Shown here in pieces: positions 18,241-26,434 of a stretch of 64,000 bases of DNA; the stretch's first letter is position 1; the number at the start of each line of letters is the position of its first letter. The position numbers were made by a program, and so were the translations under genes. Under the pieces are notes generated by a model, which had not been told where the DNA came from, searched no databases, and saw only the letters and a program-made list of their open reading frames with translations. This stretch comes from Synechococcus sp. CBW1004 (GTDB lineage: Bacteria > Cyanobacteriota > Cyanobacteriia > PCC-6307 > Cyanobiaceae), in assembly GCF_015840715.1 (NCBI RefSeq), contig NZ_CP060397.1, positions 1,942,686 through 2,006,685 on the forward strand, read 5' to 3'.

Positions 18241-18561
18241 GGGGGGACACCTCGCTTCGTCTCGCCTGGGGCTGCGATCGCCCTGTGCGGCCGTCCTCGC
18301 TTGCTGTGCGATCAGCCCGAGCAGCGGAGCCTGTCGTCAACGCCCCCGGACGTGGGGCTCATGGTGACCGTTGACGCCTCGGCGCGGGATGGTGCGGATT
18401 GTCTTCAGCTTCCGCCCCCGGCACGCCCTCGGCAAGGGCTGATCCCGTGCTGGTCGCGGCCGTGCAGGTCAGTCGCGCCTGGAATCCGGAAGCAAACCCC
18501 GCGATCACGCCGCCCTGGGTTGCAGCAGTCTCAGGCTTGGATTGATCGCCGCCGAGGCCCC
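18241..18561. other. aspS-sigma factor intergenic region
   Basis: 321 bases without an assigned gene. An open frame runs through it in phase with the sigma factor, but its translation does not resemble sigma factors. It probably holds the sigma-factor promoter and leader. Confidence 0.4.
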
Positions 18562-19524
18562 GTGTCGCATTCCCCCTCCACCGACCCGGTTCGCCTGTAT
18601 CTGCAGGACATCGGCCGGGTGGAGCGCCTCAGCGAGGAGGAGGAGCTCACCCTGGCGCGGCTGGTGCAGGGGCGTGAACGGCTGCTGGCCCTGCGCCCCC
18701 CGCTGGCGAACGGGGCCCAGGCGCAGGACCGGGATCGCTGGGCGGAAGCGGCAGGTCTGAGCCCCGCCGCCCTGCGGCTGGCGCTGCACCGCGGCCGCCG
18801 CGCCAAGGAGCGGATGATCCAGGCCAACCTGCGGCTGGTGGTGGCGGTGGCCAAGAAGTACCAGCAGCGCGGCCTGGAGCTGCTGGATCTGGTGCAGGAG
18901 GGCACCCTGGGCCTGGAGAAGGGGGTGGAGCGCTTCGATCCCACCCGCGGTTTCCGCTTCAGCACCTATGCCTACTGGTGGATCCGCCAGGGCATCACCC
19001 GCGCCCTGGCCAGCCAGAGCCGCACCATCCGCCTGCCGGTGCATGTCACCGAGAAGCTCAACCGCATCCGCCGCCTGCAGCGGGAGCTCTCCCATCAGCT
19101 CGGCCGCAGCCCCACCGTCGCCGAGGTGGCGGCGGGGCTCGGCCTCAGCGAGGAGGCGGTGCGCCAGACCCTGCAGCGACAGCCGCGGCCGGTGTCGCTG
19201 GATGCACGCGTCGGCCGCGGCCAGGACACCGACCTGGGGGATCTGCTGGAGGATCCCCACGCCACGCCGGAGCAGTGCCTGACGCGTGAGCAGCTGCATG
19301 AGGATCTCCAGCAGCTGCTGGATGAGCTCAGCGGCCGTGAGGCGCTGGTGATCCGACAGCGCTTCGGCCTCGAGGACGACATCCCGCGCACCCTCACCGA
19401 GATCGGTGAACGGCTGCATCTATCGCGCGAACGGGTGCGTCAGATTGAGTCGCGCGCCCTGCTGAAGCTGCGCCAGCCCCGTCACCGCAGCCGCGTGCGG
19501 GATTATCTGTTCAGCGGCGATTGA
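18562..19524 (+). CDS. Sigma-70 family (group 2-like) RNA polymerase sigma factor
   Basis: 320 residues from a GTG start. Region 1.2 begins at once (DPVRLYLQDIGRVERLSEEEE). Region 2 contains AKERMIQANLRLVVAVAKKYQQRGLELLDLVQEG and the -10 recognition helix FSTYAYWWIRQGITRAL. Region 3 contains LPVHVTEKLNRIRRLQREL. Region 4 ends with TLTEIGERLHLSRERVRQIESRALLKLR. It lacks the long N-terminal 1.1 domain, as do the non-essential group 2 sigma factors of cyanobacteria that respond to light, nutrients or stress. GTG at 18562 is chosen because homology begins within five residues; the frame is open further upstream. Confidence 0.9.
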   Translation: MSHSPSTDPVRLYLQDIGRVERLSEEEELTLARLVQGRERLLALRPPLANGAQAQDRDRWAEAAGLSPAALRLALHRGRRAKERMIQANLRLVVAVAKKYQQRGLELLDLVQEGTLGLEKGVERFDPTRGFRFSTYAYWWIRQGITRALASQSRTIRLPVHVTEKLNRIRRLQRELSHQLGRSPTVAEVAAGLGLSEEAVRQTLQRQPRPVSLDARVGRGQDTDLGDLLEDPHATPEQCLTREQLHEDLQQLLDELSGREALVIRQRFGLEDDIPRTLTEIGERLHLSRERVRQIESRALLKLRQPRHRSRVRDYLFSGD

Positions 19525-19639
19525 GAGGAGCGATTGAAGGGGTGATCCGTAACGGCGTCAGGTCACGGTAGAGGGTGCTGGAGGGGAAGAGGGCTTCGCT
19601 GTTGTTGCGATTGGCTCGGCTGCTTCCCTGCACTGGAAG

Positions 19640-19726
19640 TTAACTTGCGCCGAGACTGGCGAGAATCTTGCGTGCAAGCGGTTCCTTGATTTCATTATGC
19701 CTGGGAACCGCTTCCTTCGATCCGCA
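19640..19726 (-). pseudogene. hicA: C-terminal remnant of a HicA toxin gene
   Basis: Reading in a frame different from the hicB-like gene, the last 27 codons encode SKEAVPRHNEIKEPLARKIL and a short tail. This is the typical C-terminus of HicA mRNA interferases (PRHxEIxxxLARKI). The N-terminal two-thirds, including the dsRBD-like fold with the catalytic His, is absent. The remnant overlaps the 3' end of the upstream hicB, so a deletion seems to have fused the end of hicB to the end of hicA. Confidence 0.75.
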
Positions 19727-19931
19727 GGGGCATGCGCACGGCATCCGGTGGCAGGCCGCGGCTGATGTCAGCTTCACGATCTTCAAGCAGAAGTTCGATC
19801 GCAGCCTGAAGATCCTGCCTGGCTTCCTCGATCGATTCCCCCTGACCGTTGGCACCGGGAATTTCCAGGCAGATAGCCCAGAAGCCACCCTCCGGAGCAG
19901 GCTCGATCACGGCTGTCAATTCCCCCTTCAT
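19695..19931 (-). CDS. hicB: HicB-family antitoxin
   Basis: 78 residues with the HicB half-RNase-H fold: LTAVIEPAPEGGFWAICLEI, PGANGQGESIEEARQDLQAA, then IELLLEDREADISRGLPPDAV. The last residues (EGSGSQA) are derived from the downstream hicA sequence read in another frame, so the natural C-terminus has been replaced. With no intact HicA next to it the protein is an orphan antitoxin. A GTG one codon upstream is an alternative start. Confidence 0.8.
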   Translation of the reverse strand: MKGELTAVIEPAPEGGFWAICLEIPGANGQGESIEEARQDLQAAIELLLEDREADISRGLPPDAVRMPLRIEGSGSQA

Positions 19932-19961
19932 CACATTCGCTCCTTTTGTCTTGATGTGATC

Positions 19962-20159
19962 TTAGGTGTCATTCGCGTCATGGGCATGCGCGGCGGGGAA
20001 CTCCTCCAGATAGAGCGTGGTTGCCTCGCGCAGGTTGGAGAGGGCTTCCTCAATGGTGTCGCCTTGGCTCGCGGTGCCGACCTCCGGGCACTCCGCCACG
20101 TAGACCTCGTCTTCCCGGTAGAGGATCGCCGTGAGGCGCTGGGGGGTGGCGGTCGTCAT
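19962..20159 (-). CDS. Second HicB-family antitoxin-like protein
   Basis: 65 residues: RLTAILYREDEVYVAECPEV, then GTASQGDTIEEALSNLREAT and a short polar tail. This is the compact HicB fold found in type II antitoxins and in solitary HicB-like proteins. No HicA-like partner precedes it. It ends 30 bp before the start of the next HicB, in the same direction, giving an unusual tandem of two antitoxins. Confidence 0.75.
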   Translation of the reverse strand: MTTATPQRLTAILYREDEVYVAECPEVGTASQGDTIEEALSNLREATTLYLEEFPAAHAHDANDT

Positions 20160-20214
20160 GGTCGCCGGGCTGGTAAGCCCACCAGTCTGGCGGGTCTCAC
20201 ACCGCCAACGCCAC

Positions 20215-20735
20215 GTGTTGCCCAGCAACAGCCCATGCCAGGCAACAGCGTGACAGCCACGCCGCCGGAATCGCCCGCTCCAGCCGCCAGCGAATCGCCA
20301 CGGTCCGACGAATAAGACCCGCTCGCGCGGTGGCACTCGTAGCTGGTCAACACCAGACACTCAAACGGCTCCGTAATCCCTGCAGATCGCTTCCCTCCTT
20401 GCGGTGACCAGCTGCATGGAAGCCTGCGGCTTCGCGCACAAACACCAGCACTTGGGAGCCGCGGCAGGCGTGGTGGATGGTGTGCTGCCGGTGGCGGAGG
20501 CGGCGCGGTTGTTGGCCTGGCCCCCAGTGGAACAGCCAGGGGCCCAGAGCCAGGTGGCGGTGGTTACGGGGGCGCCGTTGGCATCCAGCGCCGCGAGTGC
20601 GGCCAGGACATCGGCGCGGCTGTAGCGCCCGCCCATGCACCCGAAGCGGCACCGGCAGCGCCCAGGGCAGCGGCAGCAGGCGTCTCTCGCAGCGCTCGGC
20701 CAGCAGTGCCAGCAGGCGGCGATGATGGAACCATG
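20215..20735 (-). pseudogene. Degenerate DUF3427 domain, copy A
   Basis: In shifting frames of the minus strand the sequence reads RRLLALLAERCERRLLPLPW, VPLRVHGR, then (next frame) GRYSRADVLAALAALDANGAP, then (third frame) HLALGPWLFHWGPG, HTIHHACRGSQVLVFVREAA. These are segments of the DUF3427 domain at the C-terminus of a large PLD-helicase family. Frameshifts and deletions make it clearly non-functional. It resembles the copy at 21499-22011, including the stretch near 20225-20310. Its 5' end abuts the MNT gene on the other strand. Confidence 0.65.
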
Positions 20736-21056
20736 GCCAAGGCGCCCCTCGTGACACAGGAAGCCATCAAGGCGTTCACTGATCGCCTGGTGGAGGCGTT
20801 TGCCCCGGAGCGGGTGATTCTGTTCGGCTCGATGGCTCGTGGAGACGCGCGATGGGATTCGGATGCGGACATCCTGGTGGTGATGCCCTTTGAGGGACGC
20901 CACCTGGCCAAGATCCGTGAAATCAGGCGCATCTGCCAGGTGCAGTTTCCCCTGGATCTTCTGGTTCGGCGGCCGGAGGAGATGGCGATTCGCTACCGGG
21001 GGGGCGATCCGGTCGTGCGCGAAGCGATGGACCATGGCGAGGTGCTGTATGGATGA
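20733..21056 (+). CDS. MNT-family nucleotidyltransferase (HEPN/MNT antitoxin)
   Basis: 107 residues with the minimal nucleotidyltransferase signature ILFGSMARGDARWDSDADIL, in which GS and DxD bind nucleotide and metal. In HEPN/MNT modules this protein modifies and neutralises the HEPN RNase, for example by AMPylating it. It overlaps the HEPN gene by 8 bp, the usual translational coupling. The ATG at 20733 is favoured; another in-frame ATG lies nine codons upstream. Confidence 0.88.
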   Translation: MAKAPLVTQEAIKAFTDRLVEAFAPERVILFGSMARGDARWDSDADILVVMPFEGRHLAKIREIRRICQVQFPLDLLVRRPEEMAIRYRGGDPVVREAMDHGEVLYG

Positions 21057-21453
21057 AGGCTGGTCGGCCGTTCCGGAGTGGATCGCCAAGGCGGAAGGTG
21101 ATTGGGAAGCTCTGGAGATCCTGTTGACGAGGAACAGCCCAGGCTTGCGTGATGCGGTCGTGTTTCACGCTCAGCAATGTGTGGAGAAACTGCTCAAAGC
21201 CAGGTTGATCCAGCTCGGGCAGACGGTGGACAAAATCCATGATCTGGCTGCGCTCTCTCGCCAGCTGAAGGCCGTGGATGACCAATGGAGCTGGGACGAT
21301 GCGAATCTGGCTGATCTCTCCTCAGGAGCGGTCCTTGCTCGCTACCCGGGTTTTGAGACCTCAGCCGAGGAACAAGTCGAACTGGTGGAGTCGGCCAGCA
21401 AGGTAAGGCAGGCACTGAGGATCCTGCTTGATTTCGAAAAGCCTGGAGCGTGA
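21049..21453 (+). CDS. HEPN-domain toxin
   Basis: 134 residues forming a helical HEPN domain: WIAKAEGDWEALEILLTRNS, then RDAVVFHAQQCVEKLLKARL with the R(x)4-6H element of HEPN ribonucleases (Arg-Asp...His), and later IHDLAALSRQL. It is the toxin partner of the MNT gene it overlaps. The pair appears intact, in contrast to most neighbouring modules. It is bracketed by two decayed DUF3427 copies on the opposite strand. Confidence 0.85.
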   Translation: MDEGWSAVPEWIAKAEGDWEALEILLTRNSPGLRDAVVFHAQQCVEKLLKARLIQLGQTVDKIHDLAALSRQLKAVDDQWSWDDANLADLSSGAVLARYPGFETSAEEQVELVESASKVRQALRILLDFEKPGA

Positions 21454-21498
21454 ACAAGACGACCTGTGGATTTGGCCCTCAAACCGCCAAGGCCACTG

Positions 21499-22011
21499 TC
21501 ATGCCAAGCAACAGCCTGGCAGCCAGGCCGCCGGGATCGGAACCTCCCGCTGCCAGCGGATCGCCATCGGCCGTTCCCCTTCATGGCCTTCGTAGGTGGC
21601 GAAGCCGAGACAGCGGAATGGCTCGGTGATGCCACCGGAGCGTCCCCCCTCGCGGCGTTGTTCCCGCACAAACAGCAGCACCCGCGAGCCACGCGCCTGA
21701 TGGTGGATGGTGCGCTGTCCGGTGGATGAGGAGGCGGTGGTGATGCTCTGGCTCTCCCAGTGGAACAGCGACGGGCCCAGGGCCAGGTCGCGGTAGCGGG
21801 TGGAGGGGGAGAACAAGGTCTCGCTCTTGTTGAGCGTGATGAACAGCAGATCGCACTGGGACGGCTCATGCCAGAGCACGCCTTCGCGATGAATCCAGGG
21901 CGAGGTGTCCGTGAGGATGCCAAAGGCGGCTTCGATCTCGGCGCGGCTGTAGCGGCCATGCACCCGCAACGGCACCGGCAGGGCCCAGGGCAGCGGCTGC
22001 AGGCGGCTGTG
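21499..22011 (-). pseudogene. DUF3427 domain fragment, copy B (C-terminal piece of a PLD-helicase)
   Basis: A continuous frame of about 170 codons reads LPWALPVPLRVHGRYSRAEI, then GVLWHEPSQCDLLFITLNKS, SPSTRYRDLALGPSLFHWES, TGQRTIHHQARGSRVLLFVR, and GFATYEGHEGERPMAIRWQR. This is a nearly complete DUF3427 domain. It has no start codon of its own at the domain border and a TAA lies just upstream, so the preceding PLD and helicase domains are gone. A matching N-terminal fragment lies at about 24640-25200 in the same orientation. Confidence 0.75.
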
Positions 22012-22145
22012 TTACTCCAGGCCAGTGCTCACATGCGGAGGGGGCCGTCGTTGACGCCAATTCTGCATTGCCGCCTTGGGCTTGATGGTTCGCACTCTGA
22101 TCCCTGTGGTCAGAGGGCCCACCGATGGGACATCATTGAGAGGAC

Positions 22146-22664
22146 TTGACGTCTGATGCTGCTGACGCGATGGCCGATGATCCTTTGGAGAGCAGTTTGA
22201 TCAGCACCGATGCTGCGGCTGGGATCCAGTCTGTCGTGGCGTGCAAGGGAATCCGCTCCACTAGCGACTTCCCCAGAGATCTCAAGGGTTTGAGTGCTGA
22301 GCAGATTGAGCATCACTACACGGCGATGCGAAACAGTCATGCCTCCCTCACCCGCTCGCGGGGGCAGCTGCTGCGTCGCTCTCGTGAGTTCAGCGAAGCG
22401 CGGGAGCGTTTCCTGGCCACGTTGCGCAGCTATGAGGAAAGGCTGGTGTTGATCGGTCAGGAAAAGGCCGAGGCGATGCGCCTGGCCAAGGACATGCACC
22501 AGGAGTTGGAGGCATTTGAGAGTAAACAGCAACAGCTGGACAGGCTCCTCGGCGAGCTGGATGAGGCCAAGCAGGAGGCAGGATTCTGGTCCGTCTTTCA
22601 GATCAATCAGCTGATTGAGCGTATGCGTGCACTTCTGCGTGGGGGAGATAAGCGCGATGGGTGA
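22146..22664 (+). CDS. Hypothetical coiled-coil protein A
   Basis: 172 residues, unrecognised. Residues 50-150 are strongly helical and heptad-like (SRGQLLRRSREFSEARERFL, then LVLIGQEKAEAMRLAKDMHQ and KQQQLDRLLGELDEA), suggesting a long coiled coil. The N-terminal 45 residues are acidic and flexible. The start may be the TTG at 22146 or the ATG at 22170. It overlaps the next gene by 8 bp, so the two are translationally coupled and may form a complex. The function is unknown; it lies inside a defence-rich accessory region. Confidence 0.65.
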   Translation: MTSDAADAMADDPLESSLISTDAAAGIQSVVACKGIRSTSDFPRDLKGLSAEQIEHHYTAMRNSHASLTRSRGQLLRRSREFSEARERFLATLRSYEERLVLIGQEKAEAMRLAKDMHQELEAFESKQQQLDRLLGELDEAKQEAGFWSVFQINQLIERMRALLRGGDKRDG

Positions 22665-23148
22665 ACTCAGTGATCGCTTCGCCGAGCTGATGGCTCGCAT
22701 GGCGAAGAGTGATGCGGAGCTGTTCCGGACCATCGGTCAGCAGAATGCCAGTGTCCGCCAGATGGTCGATGAGCTGACTGTCATCGACGCTCCACCAGCG
22801 GCATCAGAGAGTGCTGTGTTGTTGCCTGCGGCGGGATTGCTCCCTCCGGATCAGTGTGAGCTCAAAGCTCTGAAGGCCCGCTTCGGCAAGCTGGCCGACG
22901 CCCAGTCCTGGCTGGAAGCACAGATCGGCCAGGCACCGAAGAAGCCCACCTGGGCCGTGATTGAGCAGACCTTTCGCCAGGGATCCTGGCCTGTGGCAGC
23001 CCATGGCAGGTCCGTGAGCCCCAAGGCCCTGACGGCGGCGGAGGTCGATGAGAGGTTGGCAGGACTGGAGCAGCGGTTGCAGATGCGCTTGCAGTCCTTG
23101 GAGAGCCTGTTGCGTCTGATTGCGGAGGCAGTGGTTCAGGATCGTTGA
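22657..23148 (+). CDS. Hypothetical coiled-coil protein B
   Basis: 163 residues, unrecognised. The N-terminal 45 residues are helical (ELSDRFAELMARMAKSDAEL), residues 75-105 form a helical block (LKALKARFGKLADAQSWLEA), and the C-terminal 40 residues a possible second coiled coil (ERLAGLEQRLQMRLQSLESL). The ATG at 22657 overlaps the stop of the preceding gene. It is likely the partner of protein A. Confidence 0.65.
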   Translation: MGELSDRFAELMARMAKSDAELFRTIGQQNASVRQMVDELTVIDAPPAASESAVLLPAAGLLPPDQCELKALKARFGKLADAQSWLEAQIGQAPKKPTWAVIEQTFRQGSWPVAAHGRSVSPKALTAAEVDERLAGLEQRLQMRLQSLESLLRLIAEAVVQDR

Positions 23149-23236
23149 GGGGTGCTGCAACGGTGCTGTGCAGCGCTTGAAGGGCGGCTCGTTGAGACAG
23201 CGGTGGCACTGATGAAGAGCACCTCGCTCCCTCGCC

Positions 23237-23686
23237 TTGGCCACTCGTGCTGTCGTCAGCTTCAGCGGCTTCCCCGAGCAGCCTCCGCAACAGACCTGCT
23301 GCTATCTGTATCTCCACCACGATGGCTTTCCTACCGGGGCGGCCTGGCGCTTTGCCGCAAGCCTGCGCCATGGTGGTGCAGTTGAGGGCTTCCTGGCAGG
23401 GTTCCGCCACAGCCAGCCCGAGGCCGTTGAGCTGGCCAGCGTGGCCGAGGCGGCCGATGCCGACTATCGCTACTCCCTGCGCCTACAGGCTGGCGTGCAC
23501 CCGTCGATCGAGGTGCAGTGCTGGCGGCGCCATCCCGCCACCAGCAGCTGGCATCTGCGCTGCGGGCCGCTGCCGCTGGATGTGTTCATCCAGCGCTTCC
23601 TGCCTGGTGCGCCTGCAGACCGGTCTGAGCTCAGCGACGCAGGGCTTGCCGATGGGTGGCCAGAAACGCCTCCTGCTCGCGGTTGA
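23237..23686 (+). CDS. Hypothetical protein with MATR...HHDGFPTG N-terminus
   Basis: 149 residues from a TTG start, the first possible one after a stop codon. The N-terminus (MATRAVVSFSGF, CCYLYLHHDGFPTGAAWRF) recalls small phage- and plasmid-borne proteins that begin MATR and contain an HWDGYP motif, of unknown function. Middle residues are rich in aromatic and His residues. It follows the two coiled-coil genes in the same direction and overlaps the 3' end of the opposing EVE-HNH gene by 56 bp, so the final 18 residues may be a read-through tail. Confidence 0.6.
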   Translation: MATRAVVSFSGFPEQPPQQTCCYLYLHHDGFPTGAAWRFAASLRHGGAVEGFLAGFRHSQPEAVELASVAEAADADYRYSLRLQAGVHPSIEVQCWRRHPATSSWHLRCGPLPLDVFIQRFLPGAPADRSELSDAGLADGWPETPPARG

Positions 23687-24569
23687 ATGGCCGCACCTGG
23701 TTGGCACCGGCGATGCCCCAGCAGTGCAAGGCTTCTCCAGCGGCGTCGTGTTGCCAGATCAGCTGGCCGTCTGCGTCGAAGCTGATCCAGTGGCGGGCGA
23801 ACAGCTTGTCGATGTGGGGGGAGAGCAGCAGGCCGTTGCAGCCACTTAGTCGTTCGCGGTTGTCGCACGCGCGCCAGGGCTTGATGTGGCTGGCCACCAG
23901 AAACTCCTGCCGCGCCAGGCCGGTTACGCGGCAGATCGGCTCCAGCTCAGCCACCCGCTGGCGGAACAGGCCCTGCCCCAGCCGCGCCCGGGTGAGCGCA
24001 TCGCGCTCGGTGCTCAGGGGCACCTGCTGAAGCTGCTGCATGTCGTCGAGCAGGGCGGCGGTGTATTCGCCCTCCTCTGCCAGCACCACCAGGTGCACGC
24101 GCACAGCCGGGTCGGCATGCTCCTCAATCAGTTGCAGCAGCAGGAGGCCAAGCGGGTCACTGAGACCCGCCAGGTAGATCCCCTGGTTGCCTCGCCCTGA
24201 GGTCGTGCTGATGGGGCTGTGGCGCTCCGGCAGCAGGGGCTGGATGAGATCAAAAAAAGTCTGCGGCACCAGGGCCTGGCGCAGGGGCTGCCAGTTCACC
24301 CGCACCAGCCAGCCCTCCTGGTTCCAGTTGTCACCCGCCGAGCCGAACTCCGGCGGCTTCGGAGCAGTGACAGCTGCAGCCTCCACCCAGCCGATCTGGT
24401 TGATCCGTCCGCCCGCATAGCTGAACAACACATCCCCCCGCACGCAGCGGGTGAGGTTGTCGTAGCTCACGTTGCGCGCGCCGTTGGCATTGGCCTTCGG
24501 CGACCAGACGTAGCCGCCTTCGGTCTCCTGCCGGTAGGTCTGCTTGTGGTTGACCCACCAGTAGGCCAT
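23631..24569 (-). CDS. EVE/PUA-like domain fused to HNH endonuclease
   Basis: 312 residues. Residues 1-100 (MAYWWVNHKQTYRQETEGGY, FSYAGGRINQIGWVEAA) resemble the EVE/PUA-like fold, which reads modified bases. A helical middle part follows. The C-terminal half contains an HNH_2-type nuclease: CRVTGLARQEFLVASHIKPW, then CNGLLLSPHIDKLFARHWIS, with the His-Asn-His metal-binding set. EVE-HNH proteins are known modification-dependent restriction enzymes that cut phage DNA carrying modified cytosine. The reading frame is intact. The specificity cannot be told from sequence alone. Confidence 0.8.
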   Translation of the reverse strand: MAYWWVNHKQTYRQETEGGYVWSPKANANGARNVSYDNLTRCVRGDVLFSYAGGRINQIGWVEAAAVTAPKPPEFGSAGDNWNQEGWLVRVNWQPLRQALVPQTFFDLIQPLLPERHSPISTTSGRGNQGIYLAGLSDPLGLLLLQLIEEHADPAVRVHLVVLAEEGEYTAALLDDMQQLQQVPLSTERDALTRARLGQGLFRQRVAELEPICRVTGLARQEFLVASHIKPWRACDNRERLSGCNGLLLSPHIDKLFARHWISFDADGQLIWQHDAAGEALHCWGIAGANQVRPFNREQEAFLATHRQALRR

Positions 24570-24639
24570 TGGGGCGTAGGGAGGGGATAGCTCTTGGATA
24601 GCAGCGATCTGGGGGTAATGGCTCTGGCATTGCTTGGCT

Positions 24640-25200
24640 GCAGCTCTTGCTGATCAGGTGCGTGAGGGCTTGCAGGGCCGAATCGGGCCAGCAAGTTGAA
24701 GGTACGGTGGTCGGTGGCGCCGAGGTACACGGTGCTGAGCACCCGCAGTTCACCGCCGGCCTGCAGGTAGGCGTTGAGCACCGGCTGCAACAGCCGCAGG
24801 CCACTCCACTTGATGAAGGCACAGAGCAGATCGATCCGATCCGCCGAAGGAATCACCGCCTGCAACGCCAGCCCCACACTCGGTTCATTGGGCGCATTCA
24901 CCAGCAGAGCGCCATCCGCCAGGGGAATCAACGGCCGCTGCAACGGCGCCTGCTCCTGCAACAAGGCCACCAACCCATTCACCAACGCCAGCTGCCGCTG
25001 CTGCTTTTCGGCCTCCGGCATTGTGGCCAGGGCGATCTCGCTGAGCTGCCGCAGGTACCGGGTCAGCCGCTGGGGGGCTTCGGCGGGGTCCAGGGCCGAG
25101 AGCTGGTGCAACTCCGCCGGAAGCTGGGCAAGGGCCTGGTGGGTGGACTCGCTGAGGGGGTGGTCGTAGAGGCCTGGGGGTAGGTCCTGCGGGGGGATGG
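24640..25200 (-). pseudogene. N-terminal PLD-domain fragment of a PLD-helicase-DUF3427 protein
   Basis: About 170 codons remain: LPPGLYDHPLSESTHQALAQ, then LIPLADGALLVNAPNEPSVG, VIPSADRIDLLCAFIKWSGL and LRVLSTVYLGATDHRTFNLL. This is the phospholipase-D-like N-terminus of the large helicases that end in DUF3427. After the TDHRTFNLL segment the homology stops and the frame runs into unrelated sequence. No ATG/GTG start is clear upstream. The matching C-terminal piece lies 2.6 kb away at 21499-22011, in the same orientation. Confidence 0.7.
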
Positions 25201-25225
25201 GTGGACAAGGCAGGGCCTGGCTTCA

Positions 25226-26260
25226 GTGGTAGCCATCCATCTACACGAGCGCCGCGAGGGAATACTCCCCCCAGCCGGATCCGATGCATTGACGAAAGAC
25301 GCGAAGCCCCCAGGCCTGATCCAGCGTTATCGCGAAGAACTGCAGGTTCGGCACTATGCCCGCCGCACCGTCAAGACTTATGAGCAGTGGCTGCGGAGGT
25401 TTCTGCAGTTTCATGCCATGCGCCATCCGCGGACGATGGGCAGTGCGGAGGTGAATGCCTTCCTCAGCCATCTGGCGGTGGATCTACAGGTGAGCCCCTC
25501 GACCCAGAACCAGGCGCTGGCGGCGCTGCTGTTCCTGTATCGGGAACTCCTGGAGATGGATCTTGAGCTGGAGGGTGTGGTCCGAGCGCGGAAGCACAGA
25601 CGGCTGCCGGTGGTGCTGAGCCAGGAGGAGGTGCGGGAGGTGCTGAGGCGGTTGAATGGCGGTGAAGCGCTGGTGGCGGGGCTCCTGTACGGCAGCGGCC
25701 TTCGCTTGATGGAGGCCTTGCGTCTGAGGGTCCAGGATCTCGACTTCGCCCGCAACACCATCACCGTGCGGGACGGCAAGGGAGGTAAAGACAGGAGAAC
25801 CCTGCTGCCGAGGCGCCTGGCAGAGGAGCTCCGGCAGCATCTGCAAGCGGTTCGACGGGTGCATCAGCAGGACCTTGCCGATGGATACGGCCGGGTGGAG
25901 TTGCCCCATGCGCTGGCCCGCAAGTACCGGTCAGCGCCTATGGAATGGGGATGGCAATGGGTGTTTCCGCAGCACCACCGCTGGCGGGATGCCAGCAGCG
26001 GAGCTCAGGGCCGCCACCATCTCGACCCCAGCGTCATTCAGAAGGCGATGCGGCATGCCGTGCTTGCGGCAGGAATCCAGAAACCGGCCACCCCCCATAC
26101 CTTGCGCCATTCATTCGCCACCCATCTGCTGGAGCGCGGCCAGGACATCCGCACAATTCAGGAACTCCTGGGCCACCGAGACCTGAATACGACCATGATC
26201 TACACGCATGTGATCAACCGTGGTCCATTGGGCGTCAGCAGTCCCGCTGACCTTCTGTAG
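25226..26260 (+). CDS. intI: Integron-type integrase IntI
   Basis: 344 residues of a tyrosine recombinase. Catalytic residues: Arg160 ([13 protein letters not shown]), His291 and Arg294 ([12 protein letters not shown]), His317 (LLGHRDLN) and Tyr326 (MIYTHV). The insertion between about 226 and 264, [24 protein letters not shown] in pieces, is the IntI-specific patch absent from XerC/D and marks it as an integron integrase that recombines attC and attI sites. The homology starts around [13 protein letters not shown], so a TTG near 25289 is another possible start. The gene seems intact. I see no attC site or cassette array on either side. Confidence 0.88.
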   Translation: MVAIHLHERREGILPPAGSDALTKDAKPPGLIQRYREELQVRHYARRTVKTYEQWLRRFLQFHAMRHPRTMGSAEVNAFLSHLAVDLQVSPSTQNQALAALLFLYRELLEMDLELEGVVRARKHRRLPVVLSQEEVREVLRRLNGGEALVAGLLYGSGLRLMEALRLRVQDLDFARNTITVRDGKGGKDRRTLLPRRLAEELRQHLQAVRRVHQQDLADGYGRVELPHALARKYRSAPMEWGWQWVFPQHHRWRDASSGAQGRHHLDPSVIQKAMRHAVLAAGIQKPATPHTLRHSFATHLLERGQDIRTIQELLGHRDLNTTMIYTHVINRGPLGVSSPADLL

Positions 26261-26434
26261 CCTGATGAACCGTGTTATGCGGACCCTGGTAAGTAGGGGG
26301 GGACCCAGTCTGCTGCCTCCCAGACCCCCTGCCCTGCATCGGCTGTCGTGCCCGTGGTCGCAGATGGCTCTAGGCTTATCAAGCGTTGCGCAGCCCCACG
26401 ACGCTGTTCAGGGGGTCGGTCCATTCAGCGTTAG

